From: Lepisosteus oculatus
Lineage: Eukaryota; Chordata; Actinopteri; Semionotiformes; Lepisosteidae
NCBI RefSeq assembly: GCF_040954835.1
Contig: NC_090714.1
Coordinates: forward strand, 5,754,501-5,818,500
Direction of reading: 5' to 3'
Length of the DNA stretch: 64,000 bases
The position numbers were made by a program, and so were the translations under genes. Shown here one piece after another: positions 1 through 13,065 of the stretch; position 1 is the first letter of the stretch, and each line of letters begins with the position of its first letter. Below the pieces are notes generated by a model. That model saw nothing but the letters and a program-made list of their open reading frames with translations. It did no database searches and had not been told where the DNA came from.

Positions 1-2738
1 CTGGCCTTACTTAGCAAATAGATCACCCTTAAAGATCTACAACTAGGGGAGGTCTGAAAGAGCCAATATGTAATGGAAATGACTTAAGGCTGAGCATATG
101 CACACAAGGCAGGGAAAATAATTCTAAAGACGATGAGAAGAGAGAGTTCAGGATGCATCTCTGTACCAGCTAGTACATAGGATGTTTTGGAAGAATCATC
201 ACATGATGAGTCGAGCATCTAGCACAGATCTCAACAGCTGAGATAACATGCAGAGCTGTGCAAATTTCTGATGAATCAGGAGGTTTTCATTATCTTCAGA
301 AGGGAGCAAGATTAGAAGGTTTGGCTGTGTGTCACAGCATGCCAATCTGTCCTCCATGGGTCGGTCCTGAAACAAGGAAGCTCTGCATTTCCTATCAACC
401 CCCGCTGCGAAATTTCGGTGAGAAGCAAAAGGGTGTCAATTATTTCAAGGGTGGAACGCAAAATGGGTACTTTACAAAAAAAAACACATGTAACCATGCG
501 AACACTGATAGATGCCTGAGTTGTGTTATATTTATGATCTACATTCCAGCTATGTCTAAAACCTTATTCATATCTAACAGGAGCTACACAAAGATGTCAC
601 TGGCTCCACCTGAAACCATTTGCAGTTCCATCTTGTAATGTCATTTCAACACAAAGGTGAACTCTCACACTAGTTTCGATAGGGCCTGTACTCTGTTTTA
701 CATACTGTTTGTGAATTTGTTTGTAATTGTCCTGGGTGTGTTTGAAACACTGAATGAAAAAATCTAGTTTCTCTTCTCTGTATATTTTGCAGGACTTCAC
801 AAGGTGTTTGTGAGGAGATCTGTTTGAACACAGATGTAAATGCAAGTGACATTACAGTACATCTGATAATTAATCAGTAAAGCATCTACCTCTTCCATGT
901 TTGATGGATATTGAAATCTGATAGTTGACTTTCAACCTGGCAAAGGCAAGCTGATTTCATGTTCATAAATCAGATTTGTGCTTTTAAATTATGATAGTCT
1001 TCCTAGTGCATGCCTAGAAAAACATTTGAGACATTGTGTGACAGCGTCCCACGTGTTGTAAATTTTAAGAAAATTCTGAGCGAAATAAAATGATTCTCCC
1101 AAAATGCGCCTCCCTTTGCACATTATTCTTGCTTCTTTCCTCTCCAGCAGTCTGTAAAAAAGCTTGAAAAAAGTTGCACGCCAATATTTTAAAAACGTCA
1201 TCCCAAGCTGCTGCTTTTGCACGCTCATTTATAAACGGGTTTAGCAAATTAAAAATCATTCTGAAACTTGCTTTAACTCAAATGTCCAAGCTGTCGAGTG
1301 GGTAAAAATGTAACTACTGTGCTAGTGGAAAAAGAGCAATGCAGGGAATAAGTGACCCTTATTTGAAAACCATCCACAGACCACCTGGAAACCAGTCAAA
1401 GACCACAACTGCTCCACATCGCACTCTCCAGAAATGGTCGCCACAGATTGCTCTTAAATAATGAGACGGACGACATTTGAAATTGATGCTGAAGACAAAT
1501 AAATCACACAGGTTCCACTGCCAATCTGATACCCTGTCATCATAAATCTTTTGGTCTCATTGATTCTCCTTTTTATTGTTTTTACCTCTTATTTAATTCA
1601 GGTTTCATTACGCACAGTCCTGCTCCTGGATTTCCAGGCTGCTGTACATGTAATGGGAGGCAGAAACAGAGATATGCTTGTGAATATTTTGATATGTGAA
1701 ATGAAAATACCTGTCTCATTGTTCAGCTCTAAACTGAAGCCCCATCTGTTGTCTCTGGTTTTTCCCAGGAATTTGGTTTTCATTTCCTTCGGAAATTCGT
1801 TTTTCTTTTGTCATACACTTTGGAAGCCCCAGTTGTTCCTGAAAAGAACCCCTGTACCTGCAGGGGGAGAACAAAGATGGCCAGAGCTGTCTTTGGACTT
1901 AATTATTGTTCCCCCCCGGGTGTAACTGAAATTAGAGCAGATTCCTGATCTTAAGGAGTACATTACACATGCTGACTTTCTCCTGGAGACTCAGATGCAG
2001 AGAAATTCGTCCTTTTAAGGTAGCTTTGACATTGTGGCTTGACAATGGAGCTCTCGGCATGGAAGGAGACAAAGCCTACATGTCCTAGATTTGTACCCAT
2101 GATGTCCCATTGCTGGTTAGCCATGGTTTCTAAAGGATTAAAGCACAGTGCCTGCAAACTACATGTCAGTCAATTTGCAGAACAGCATGTGCCAATAAGA
2201 CCAAGCTTTTTATAGGTATTAAAGAGCTCGAGACTTCTTACTTGCCATTCAGAAGAGATCCCATCAGCATGTGGCTTGGGTTTGAAATGGCTCCTAAAAG
2301 CAGATTACAGCTAAGTGCTACGAAACCGAAAAGGTTTGTTTACTGCAAGTTAAAGACTTGCCAAATTGACACCATTATAGGAACTAGGCTAGTAAGTACC
2401 ACAAGCTGACAGATGAATATTTTTAAACCCCTTTCGTTCTGCAGGTCAGCAGCAGGCTCCAACCTCACTCTTGCTTTTAAAAAGCCCAAACTCCTTCTGC
2501 CTGAAACATTTTTTAAAAACAACTTAATGTTTTGATTTCACATTCACCGGTGGTTAAGCAGAAACCCTAGGCTGAGAAGTCATAAGAGACATGTCCAGGG
2601 CCACTGTCCTTTTTTGGTTCGCAGTAGTACTGAAACTGAGAATCGTAGCAGCCTTTTGCTGTAGAACTTGCAGCGGGAGTGCACCAGGTCACCGAACCAA
2701 ATGTGGCTTTCTAGTTTCTGGGAAGAACTTACTGGTAA

Positions 2739-2808
2739 TCCAGGATATTAACCCACAACTTTCCAGTTACAGCTCCAGTGCCTAACCCATTATGCTATAA
2801 GCCCCTCT
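2739..2808 (-). mobile_element. tRNA-derived SINE head, degraded
   Basis: Minus strand carries TTATAGCATAATGGGTTAGG (A box) and GTTGTGGGTTAATATCC (weak B box). It resembles the copies at 2,985 and 27,630, so all three probably come from one family. Confidence 0.5.
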
Positions 2809-2984
2809 CAATCAACCAATTTCGCTGAAAGGAAGGTTGATTGCTCTGTATGAGCCCAGTGGTCCACTGTTTCAGAGCTAGCACTTCCCAGGCTTCTTTT
2901 GCAGAGCCAACCCCGAGCAAAAGCAGGTTCTTATTCATGCAGGTGGACTGGAGAAAACGGGGTAAAGCACCTCACTCCAGCTAC

Positions 2985-3065
2985 GATCGCTGTGTCAGCA
3001 GTGGGGGCTCAAACCCACAACCTGTCAGCCGTGAGCCCAGTGCCTTACCCGCAGTGCCCCCCTGC
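2985..3065 (-). mobile_element. tRNA-derived SINE head, degraded
   Basis: Minus strand reads GCGGGTAAGGCACTGGGCTC, then GACAGGTTGTGGGTTTGAGC with the B box at 3,006-3,016. It is in the same orientation as the 2,739 copy, 250 bases away. The body may extend towards 2,880. Confidence 0.5.
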
Positions 3066-6000
3066 GCTGAGAGTTATTTAAACAAGAACCAAACCTTGGA
3101 AGTACTGCAAAGAAACAACAACTGTGTGCATGATAAATTTCATTTGCGGCGACATTCTCATCTATCTGGGAGATCAAAGGGATTTTTAGCGACCCCTATT
3201 GGTGACAAACAGTGGGTGCTGAACGTAGTTGATATAAGAGAAAAGCACCGAGCTCTCACCTTAACAAAAAACGTCTGGCCCTTTTTGCGGCAGGGTAACC
3301 TTCTCAGCTACTTGTGGCGTTGGGCGGCCTGAATATTAAATCTAGTGCCTTCTGGTGCCCTAAATAAACTTGAAGGGTATCCATCCTAAAATGCTTCTCC
3401 TTATCATATCCGTGCCTTTCAAGCCTTTTAGAGTTGTTTCCTTTTAAACATTGCGTGAATTTAGAATGATTATATCAATACACATTTGTCAAGAATTTCA
3501 AGAAGAGAAAAAGAGCAATAAGAATGCATATAGGTGCTCAAGAGTTCTGCGTCCATTAACTTATTCACCAAGTAGCATCTTCAACCACTCAGGAGTTTAC
3601 AAGAAGTAACAATTAATTTTGATCTGCTTGGCACAGAGTGCCATTCATACACAAGCACCTTTCTAAAGCAATAAAGGGGTCTTTGTTTACACGTGATGTT
3701 AAAGGAAACCATTGTGAAGGTTACCCCCAAGCAGAAATGCATAAAAGGAGCAAGATGAATATGACTGTTGAAAATAAACATAATACGTTAGTCGAAGGCT
3801 ACAAATGACAGTGTATACATATCGTGAAAAGATATATCTGTGACATCTGTTGACAAGACATCCATTGACACCATATGGTCTCCAGAGGGTGATGTCTCAC
3901 ATAGAAGGCATCTGCGTGAATGTCTTCGTACTTATGCAGTTGCTTCAAAGTATGCAGTTAATGTGTTCCTTTGAAATGTCAGTGATTGGTATTAAAATGA
4001 TGCAAGTGCTTTAGACATGAAGGAAGTTCAGTCGGAGGCACTGCCACACTGAAGTGATGAGAGATGTTCACGCTGAGACTGTTCGGATTTTCGGCGCTCA
4101 GCCCCCGGTGCCATTTCCCGTGCGACCTCCCCCATCAGGTCGGAAACCGAGCGGGCGAAAACGCTGTCGGCAGCTGCGATTGCAACCGGATTTTGACGTC
4201 GGTGCGCCAAATCTCAGGCGCTCGGGCACTTCTTCAGTTACCGCTGCGCTCTTCAGATCCGTACTTCTTAGCGTCTGCATTCTTAGGTTTCGTCTTGTGT
4301 GGTATTGGCGGTTGTTTATGCTGCTAATATTTTCCTTTGGTTTTACAAGCATGTGCGAGAATTTTGAAAGCATGGTGGCTCTTAAGAACTGACACTAATA
4401 CCTTCATTTAGTCATTCTGTGTGGTTTTGCCATGCGTGTACCGTGTTTTTACTGTGGTTCACCACACTTCTCTGTTTTACCATTATGTTACCATAAGCCC
4501 ATTGTGTTTCACTGCGCTTTACTCCGTTTTTGCCCCAGTGGACAAAGTACATTTTTATAAGGGGGAGGGTGTTAGGGGATGTGTATCTGTGCCACACCTA
4601 TTAACTCTTGACTGACCTCATGAGATGACACAATGTTACAATCTGCTCCCCTTACTTGATCAGCCTGTGTTTGGACAAATCTAGGTGGCTGTTTTAAACT
4701 TTAAGATTTCTGACCGGCTGGTCCTGGCTCTTGTCTGTGGGGTGATTAACCATCCGCTATTCTGATCTGTCTCTAAATGACATATTTAAATTACTCAGCT
4801 GTGAGTCTTTCAAAGCTGAAGAACATGGCAACCCTAAAACCGTAAATGGAACATGTAGAAAATAGCAGAGAATGTTTTGCAGAGGAGAGTTGCCTTTACC
4901 AATATAAGGGTACAGTATACAGTATATGCTCTCCCTGTCTAACACTGAAATCTTGATACTTGCCATTAATTTATCAAGATTGGCCTACTGATTAACCTTA
5001 CTTGTTTTTTTGTTTTTTAGATTTTAATAGGTTTCAAATGTTCTAGAGCCATGTGGATCAAGTGCTATAAACAAGTATTGTGTATTATCCCGTAACTCCC
5101 ACCCTCTGAAAGCTGCACTCTTCAAATTAGAGTGTATTTTAAATAAGGCACTGAATCAAGCGTTTAGCATTTTAGGGGTTTAATGCAAGGGGTGTAATCC
5201 TGCTATTAAATTGAGATTTGTTATTTCACATTGTTTTACCCTGGCAAAGACCAGACACCACAGAAAGGGTGACGGACCGTTCCACTGTGCGGCACCAGTT
5301 GTACCAAACTCGCTGCCCAAATTCATTATCTCTCCGCGAGGGCCAGGCGTTTTCCAAACTTGCTTGAAGACGTATCCTTTTACTACAACTTTTGATGTGT
5401 AGCTTAGTAGACTCTTGGCTTCTCAAATTCAATTTGCTGTACTTTCTTTTTACTCCGGCCGGGTACTGGGTGTGCTATTGCACAGCTCTTGGAGTCTCTC
5501 TTGAACAGACCTTACAAAATCGCATTATCGTTGTTAAAGGGAATATATTGCATTGCATAAAACAGAATTTCTGGGACTTTTTAATACCCATCTCGAATGA
5601 ATGTTTCAATAAAACAATCCATGATGCTACACTAGTGAACTGCCGTATACTGAGACATTAATTAACGATTTCTCTTTGCTAGAGCACCTGAGAAAATCAA
5701 GGACACACCAACTGTATGCGCTGCTGTCAGGACTCGAAGAGCCGTTATGCTCGATTATTCACCTGTACAGAAAAAAACAACTGAACAACTATTAATACTC
5801 TCTAGTGTTCTATAATAACACACTCTGAAATGTAGGCTTGTTAAATGTAAGATTCTCGAAGCACCAAAAGCAGAGCAAAAGGAAACATGTACACAATTTG
5901 CTTTAATCCCGCTTCTGGTACCTTTTCTGTCCAACAGCAAAACTGGTTGCAGGTGGTGGAAACGGTCCGGAGAACTTCAGTCCTTAACCCAAATTTCGTC

Positions 6001-9000
6001 TTTTTGAAAACGTGCATCTTCCCTCAACCAGCAACATTTCGCTCCTGGAGACTAGGCAGGGTTTATACAGGCTAATAACGTCCAAAACGGATAGCGGGCG
6101 ACATTCCCAAGAGCAGAGGAAGGTTGGTGATGCACAGCGTAACTAGTCATGGTGGGTCACCGATTCCGATAGATCATGGTCAAAGAAAGTCCTGCGAAAA
6201 TGAAGAATATTGATGTGCTTTAATTAGAGTGATGGTGCATAGTGTTGTTGCAAGCTTCAAAATAGAGAGCTCACGGGTAATTCCCATAGACAAACGCGAT
6301 CACAATCACAGATGGAAGACGGTGTCATTTAACGTGTGCATGTAGTGTAACGCCTATACACCGGTATTCGGATCTGGATATAAACGTTTTAAATTCCGCT
6401 GGCAGAGCTGGTTCAGTTTTGTGTTAAGTGCGACTGTCTCGGGGTTTTTCAAGCTTGACGTACTTGCTTAAGACTTCAAAGGACTATTTTTTGACGTGCA
6501 AAATTCTTGCCAGGACCCAGAGGGTTAAATGCCAACTTCAAGGGTCATCATTCATAGCCAAACTAGAGGAATGTTTCCTTTTAATCTCCGGCAGGTTCAT
6601 GCTTCCACGATCCCAGATCTCTTCAGCTATGCGGGAGTTAAGCCCCAAGTATGTCGTCGTCATCAATACCTTGCCTTTTATAGTTTTTAAACCAAAATAT
6701 CCCGCCCCAGGAACGCGCAAAGTTACTGAAACTTTGTTTAGTACTTAAAAAAAAAACTTGACATTGAAAACCGTTTCTTTGTCATTATGCTACAGTACCT
6801 ATGATTCTGCACAATCCCGTGAATGTCATCTTTTTGTGGGGGGAAATGCCTTCATTTATTAAGCACAACCGAGAACTGTCTTGGTCAGCAATGTTGACGG
6901 TGTAAAAGCTTTTAAACAGCTTGGTTAAATGCTAAGTAACGATCTCGACAAGCGAGCAGTTTTTATCTGCAGCGCCACAGGAGTGGGAACATAACTAAAG
7001 TTGAGGTATTCCCTGCAAAGCTGAGGATACAGTTATTTGCGATTCATTTAGGTTATGGATGATGCTCCTCTTTAAAGTCGTATTTTACATCGAGTGAGAG
7101 CGATTTTGGAGCATTACGATCACTATACAGTACGTTGTATCTATCCTCGCGTTGGTTCCATTGTGCTCATCGTATAAACACGGACCCTAAAGCAAATTAA
7201 AACACATTCTAGGTCTTATACCGTCAGACATGCCACGCTGTATCTACTATATAACCAGGAAAAAAGTCAAACTTTGCCTCCGTGGAACAACCAGCCGATT
7301 TCATTAACCTAGTTGAAACATCTCTAATACCAAGTCAGAAAAAAAATATATATTTTTTAACTTGACAGTAACTAACAGTGGCGCAAATTAGCCGCAGTAG
7401 TCACAAGCGCAGAACCAACGGGGAGCTCTTAGGTTAACAGCACACTAATTACAAGAGAGGTTTGAAGGACCTCATTCACAACAAGGCGTTGTTCCATTTT
7501 TAATAGATATAATTAACGGAAGAAAAAATACACCCATTTGCCCTCATACAAGAACCACTGCACTTGTTAAACACACATTCTTTAAAGAAATTATGCCCAC
7601 GTCTGTGGTTCGTTCAAAACAGTCATTCCCTTTATTTAAGTCCCATTTCTTAACACGCAGAAATGATCTTTTGAGAGCAGTCTAGTCATAAACGCTGTTT
7701 TTTTTTCGCTCTGTGCATTACAACACTAAGACTGGGAGCAGGCAGCAACACAACACGTTATTAGTGCAAATATACATTTGTATATTTTTGTATATGTACA
7801 CAAAAGCACAATACTGATATATGCTCTGTGGTCAATAACGTGTACAAGGTAAATACCCCTCAAACCTGCAATAACTATACTTAGATTTAGGGACAGGCTA
7901 TAATCTCTTCTGAACTCTGTGACCTTGTACGCATGGGTACCAAAGCAATTGAGCAAATGACAGAATGAAGCTGACTAAAATACGCAACATTTTAAATCGA
8001 GCCACTGGTTATGAACGATGGATGTTCGTATCACTCTCTTCCTGGCACTTCAACGGTTAAACAAAAAGATCAGTTTGGGCATAACTGTGAAGCACACCGG
8101 TGCGAAAGACAAACCCAGATGGGCGCGTTGTCGACGAACTTTCCTCCGGCAGTCGAAGAGTCAAAGGTCTCTTGAAATAATAATAATAATAAAAAAAAAA
8201 ACTTCGTGTTCCTCGAAATGCATCAAGACGCTCCGAAAAGCCGGGGTATTGAATTAAACGCGAAGTGGCCCGGGCGCATGACGATGTGTCCTCGGGTTAA
8301 ATACCGCTCCAGCAGCGTGTTGTCTTTCACACAGCGCTGGGAGTTATACGCCGGGCTGAACTTGAAAGGGTTACTGTTATTCCCCAAGTACTTCATTCTG
8401 TACAGTCGAGAGGGGGCGGCTAAGCGGCGCCTGGGAGTCAGAGCGAAGCTTCCAAAAACCCTGAGACATCACCAGGCAAGACAGACTGCGAGCAAAGCGT
8501 CCCCCTCCTCTACTGGCAAAATGCCTTTTCCTTAAAAAAAAAAAAATCCCTCCAGCTTTTCTGTCATAAAAACCACACAGCAAGTGACTAAGCTAATCAC
8601 GATCACAGACTTGTGAAACAAAATCACTAAAACATGCGTTTAGGAGAAATGTCGCCAAAATGCACGCTTCTCTCGGTGTTCCCGACTGTAATACCATCGA
8701 ACCTTGCAAATATAAACATTTTAAAAAGACACAATTAAAATTACCGCTGGAATTGGAGCTAATAGCGTACACGCCGTTTCCATTTCAAACAGACCGATCC
8801 CATACTTAGTTTTAATTACACTTCTGAAGGTCGCTTCTCTAATAACTTACAGGCTCCTTATCCACTTTCCAAATTAATTTAGCCTGATGACGTCGCACAC
8901 CAGTTAACCATTTTTGATTGTTTATTCCAATCCTGTACGGCTGTCAGGGAAACTTTTGCATTATAACGCAGAATTGGAGTCGCTGTGTGAAAGCGCCCGG

Positions 9001-9714
9001 GAAGGTCAGCGACTTTCTTGGCTCAGAAAGCTCTGACTAGTCCAGTATTTAACACCGCGTTGAAATTCACCGAGTCATATTTTACGGGTTACACCGTTGC
9101 GTCCCAGAAATGTAGGTGACGCCTGACAGGGACGGGTTAACACGGCGTGCCCCCGAGTTTCTACACAATTTCACGAGGAATAGGAGCATCCAAGGCTCAG
9201 ATGCTTTCTGAACGTTTCTTGAGGATTTGAAGTGGGGGCAGTTGTAGCTCAACCAGCCTGGTTAAAGGACAGCCTCCCAGTCGTAGGACGGACCCCCCGT
9301 TCAGAGTGAGGACTTAACCAAGGTGGAGCAGGGATGCGAGAGACGGAAAGCGAAAAAAAAAAAGAAGTGTTTGCGTGAGATATAAATAGCTAACGTCGGT
9401 AAGGATCGTGATTTCGGGCAGCTGAAAGAAATTGGCTTGTTTGTCGTTAATCCTTCCCGAGCTTCATTTAAGAAGTGCATTTAATTACAGCTCTGTCAAA
9501 GGTGTTTTTGTGCTTCTCCTGCGCATAGACCGGCGGATCATTCAGACATAATTGCGCCTGTTGTACAAACATATACTGTACCATATACGTGTATATTGCT
9601 TTCCACCATTTGTGTTTTTGAAGGAAACCCTTTCTCTTACCAGCTCACTTGAGTACCCCTCAGCACGCAGGTTCAATCAACTAGCGTCACAGAATTAACA
9701 TTTAAAAGATAGAC

Positions 9715-10371
9715 TTTATTGCTAAAAACGTGTAACCATTATATTTACACTGATATGTTTTCTTTTTTAGAAATATTCAAGTAGACATCTCCCATAATTA
9801 CTGGTATACTCTATTTTTTCTTTATTTTCTATACTCACAATCGTTAAAATAATAAATAAATTGTACAGATTTGTTTTAACTTTTTTTCTACAATACTATA
9901 TGTATTCCAAAGCTGAGTTCACTCCATTATATTTTTATCCTCAACTTCTTTTAATTATTAATATTAATATTATACAAAAAAAATCTAGGCAGCATCTTGC
10001 AGTGAAGGTTCAGTCAGCATTATTGTTCTGTTGAAAAAAAAAGTAACTTCTTGGAGAAGCTTATTAATTCCGTCTTCAATTTGTCATAAAAAATAAAAAA
10101 AAGCTCTTCCGTTTGAAGTGCTTAGGTTCCCCCAACAAATATGGGCTCAAATAAAATATGGTCCTGTTCATTAAAAAAAATAGCTGCATTTTTAAATTTT
10201 TTTAAATATGTACAATGTTGGTATATTTTAATTAAAATGCTATATATAAAAATAGATTTCGCTATAGTGCCCTTCAAAATAACACAATAGCCCATCTCTG
10301 TTCTGAAAGTTTACAGTGCAATAGAAACCGTATATTTCCAGTCTTCTCCCGCTCCCCAGTTTCAGGGAAAC
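9715..10371 (-). other. nog2: Probable AU-rich 3' UTR of nog2
   Basis: The about 650 bases after the nog2 stop are strongly AT-rich with many A and T runs. On the minus strand polyadenylation hexamers AATAAA lie at 9,821-9,826 and 9,715-9,720, the latter being a plausible end of the transcript. At 9,851-9,859 the minus strand reads TTATTTATT, an AU-rich-element nonamer, so the mRNA may be short-lived. The extent is inferred from signals only; no transcript evidence is available. Confidence 0.55.
9851..9859 (-). promoter_or_regulatory. AU-rich element nonamer in nog2 3' UTR
   Basis: Reads TTATTTATT on the nog2 sense strand, which fits the UUAUUUA(U/A)(U/A) consensus of mRNA-destabilising AREs. 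It lies about 510 bases past the stop codon and upstream of two AATAAA hexamers. Function is inferred; in AT-rich sequence such a match can occur by chance. Confidence 0.4.
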
Positions 10372-11004
10372 TCAGCATGAACACTTGCATTCCGAGATGA
10401 CTGGGTACTGTACAGGTATCCACGTACAATACTTCTGTTTTAAAAATCCCTGGCAATACCACCTGAGGAACGTCTTGGTGATTGACTTGACCGGCTTGCA
10501 AAACATCCCTTCTGGGAAGGAGCACGACCGCTCGCTGAAACAGTTACCTTCCTTGATATAGCGCGGCCAGAACCTCACACCCAGGTCCTTCCAGGTGTAT
10601 ACCACCGGGCAGTGGGTGTACGTCCACAGCCACTGCAAGAATTTCCTGCGCGCCTTTTTGCCTATTTTCACCCGCCTCCCGTAGGGGGTTTCGGAAAGGT
10701 CCAGCTTTTTGATATCGTTGGGCATGGGTCCAGGGACCCTGAGCTGCGCGTCTTGCACGGACAGGTTCATCAGCACGGGAGCGCCGATGGACATGAAGTT
10801 GGGGTCAAAGTTACTCCCCAGTTTTTTCCTCAGAGTCCTCTCGGCGAGGTCCTGCTCGCGGGGGTCGTACTCCGGGTCCGGGTGCTCGATGAGGTCGGGG
10901 ACAGGGAGGGTGTCACTGGGAGAGGGTCGGAGCCGGAGGAAATGCTGCGAGGCTCCTAGGTGGATGGACATCAACACGACGAGAAGCCCCTGTGAAAATC
11001 CCAT
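10372..11004 (-). CDS. nog2: Noggin-2, secreted BMP antagonist (single exon, complete)
   Basis: Complete 210-residue noggin. The family is secreted as a cystine-knot homodimer that binds BMP ligands and blocks their receptor sites. Residues 1-19 look like a signal peptide (LLVVLM core); mature protein should start at QHFLRLRP, the N-terminal 'clip' whose proline (P27 here, equivalent to human P35) occupies the BMP receptor interface. The acidic LIEHPDPEYDPRE segment follows (39-50). N80 in NLS is a possible glycosylation site. A basic stretch at 109-121 matches the heparan-sulfate-binding region. Nine cysteines (132, 155, 161, 169, 184, 193, 206, 208, 210) form the C-terminal knot, ending ECKCSC. 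It is shorter than human NOG (232 aa) because the Gly/Ala-rich loop is missing. This, with PNDIKKLDL and the RWYCQGFLKQKYCTW segment, points to noggin-2 rather than noggin-1 or -3. The start has a strong Kozak context (A at -3, G at +4). Noggin genes are normally intronless, as here. Confidence 0.96.
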   Translation of the reverse strand: MGFSQGLLVVLMSIHLGASQHFLRLRPSPSDTLPVPDLIEHPDPEYDPREQDLAERTLRKKLGSNFDPNFMSIGAPVLMNLSVQDAQLRVPGPMPNDIKKLDLSETPYGRRVKIGKKARRKFLQWLWTYTHCPVVYTWKDLGVRFWPRYIKEGNCFSERSCSFPEGMFCKPVKSITKTFLRWYCQGFLKQKYCTWIPVQYPVISECKCSC

Positions 11005-11190
11005 GTTTCTCTTTCGGTATTATTTATTTATACAGTTATTTTTACAGATACTGTGCACTTGGAAACGAGAAGCCCGGGGGTTTCATAAATAGGCGAAGTT
11101 AAAGTCCGGGCAAGATGATACTTTTAATAGACTCCGTCGGGTTTGAATGACATGGAGCAGTGGTCTTTTATTTAGGGACCACTGGACGTA
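11005..11190 (-). promoter_or_regulatory. nog2 5' UTR / proximal promoter region
   Basis: Immediately upstream of the nog2 start. On the minus strand TATA-like stretches are seen near 11,166-11,176 (TAAATAAAA type, inside an 8-bp inverted repeat CAGTGGTC/GACCACTG at 11,158-11,165 and 11,177-11,184) and near 11,119-11,127 (TATTAAAAG). A TATAAATAAATA stretch at about 11,020-11,032 is probably too near the ATG to be the promoter. I cannot fix the transcription start from sequence alone. Confidence 0.35.
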
Positions 11191-13003
11191 CAACGCGCTT
11201 CCAACTTTATTCCTACTCCGTTCCAAGCCTTCTGACAGAGGAGTTTTGCAGAGCAATTAGACTTCAAACAATACTGAAGGGGGGGTGGGGGGGGGTAGTT
11301 TCTTTCTCCTCACCCCCTCTCGCTCCCTCTCTCTTTTTACTTTTTCTCAAAAATTCACATAGGGTTTGTGATGGTCGTCATGGTTACACTTGGACTCAAA
11401 GCCACGACAAATTGTCTAGACTAGATGACAGCGGCTGGCGTGAGAGTGTTGCTTGGAATGAAACGTTCTTCTATAGATCCGTGTTTCCCAGAAAGACGGG
11501 GAAAAAAAAAACAGATCGAGCACAAAAGGACGAAAACCACAAAACGTCTTTTAAAAAGTATACACCGTTCGCAATATCACACTGTCCCGAGGATGTTGCG
11601 CGTTTTTCTACCTTATTCCTCTTCAGCAACGAATTTGAAGGAGTTCAGTTTGGGGACTTCAAAACGCACACCCACAATCCGCAATTTAAATTAAAATATA
11701 TATATAGCTGTTTTGCAGCCTCTGGTTTTGTGACGATTTTGCAATCAAACTGAAATATTCCAGAAGTCTTCTTCGCAGGATCCAGGGAATTATATTCGAA
11801 TATGTCCCCTCTTATCCTCCGCAAACTTTCCCATTAAATCGTCAGTACACTGTAACTGTGGATCTGAATCCCATTCTTGATCCACGCTGTACAAGTCGGT
11901 CCACGCCAAAATGCAAGCTGCTCCTCTTCTTCCAAAGAGTACATTCCACGAAGAGGCAGAGAAGTGAAATGCCTCTTTCACGGAGAAAACACGTTGAAAA
12001 CTCGTAACTGCTGAGGTCTGACCACCGCTGTTGAGTCTTCCACTAGTTTCACAAACTCAGCTGCACGCAATCCATTTTACGCGTATAATACTTTTCACTT
12101 TTCTTCAAGCAGACACTCTTTCTCCTCCTCTGTGACATTGATCTCTTCTTCAGTTCTTTTGCTAATTAACAGAAACTAAAAGCCGTGCCACCGGTGCATG
12201 GTCAGGCTGCAGTCCGAGTAGAGGAGACTCTGGGTCGGTGAGAATTGGTGCCAGTTCCCGGGGAACTCTCATCCCCTTGATAGCTGGTACAGTAGCTTCA
12301 GTTACAGGGGGATCCGAGACTGGCTTTGCAGATTTCTTTGCCTGTGCACACTGTGTGAGAGTGTGTCTCTGTTGCGAGCAGAGCTAAATCCCAAATTAAA
12401 TATCCCCCTCCGATGGTACAAAGTGTCAGCGGGTACTGCCCACTCCTGTCACTTTCACTGTGATTGACAGCCCCCCCAACCCCCCCTCCCCCGTCAAAAG
12501 AACAACCTCTCCCAGTGATTCCACCGGGTCCTAAAGACCCCCCGAGCAAAAACTGCTAGTACCGCTAGAAAAGTTTAATGCCTATAGCATTCCTATAGCT
12601 TTATCCAACTATATCATAGAAATCTCAGAAGACTGAATAATCCCATTGACAGATTTCTCGTTGCCAAGCTTTATTAAACATATAGTTGTCAAACCGGACG
12701 CACAGGTGACTGCACGTCGACACACGCCACAGATAATGGACTCAAAGCGAAGTCCATTTTCTTCTTAATTGAACCACTTCTTCATTTCTAACATCCAGCT
12801 GAGAAAGACCGCGATTCGGTTCAGCCAGCCTGCTAATATTAAACGTCAAGCTGTATATCCTACATGAGCCTTTCATGAAGAAAACATTTTCCAATACACG
12901 ATATCCAGACTGCATGAACTGCCTTCGTGTAAAAAGTTGATAATAAGGCAAAGAGAACAATTGACTATACGTTTTTTTTTAAATGACAGGCTACCAATTT
13001 GAA

Positions 13004-13065
13004 TAGCTGAACGACATAAAATTGATATAGCTGAACTACTTAAAATTGATATAGCTGTAAAATTG
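13004..13065 (+). repeat. Short 24-bp tandem repeat
   Basis: Two full units and a partial third of TAGCTGAAC...AAAATTGATA. AT-rich, in the nog2 upstream region. Confidence 0.75.

Larger units (their letters stand above)
1..5900. other. Gene-free flank downstream of nog2
   Basis: No exon with supporting conservation or splice signals was recognised on either strand. It holds two SINE heads (2.7-3.1 kb) and a CpG-rich patch at about 4,050-4,270, GC-rich against AT-rich surroundings and open on both strands, which I could not identify. Confidence 0.6.

Noticed and set aside
10612..11092. Plus-strand frames opposite nog2
   Set aside because: Shadows of the nog2 coding sequence.
11160..11753. 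197-codon plus-strand open frame just upstream of nog2
   Set aside because: No recognisable domain, Gly/Ser/Phe low-complexity stretches, poor start context, and it crosses promoter-like DNA; length alone does not support a gene.
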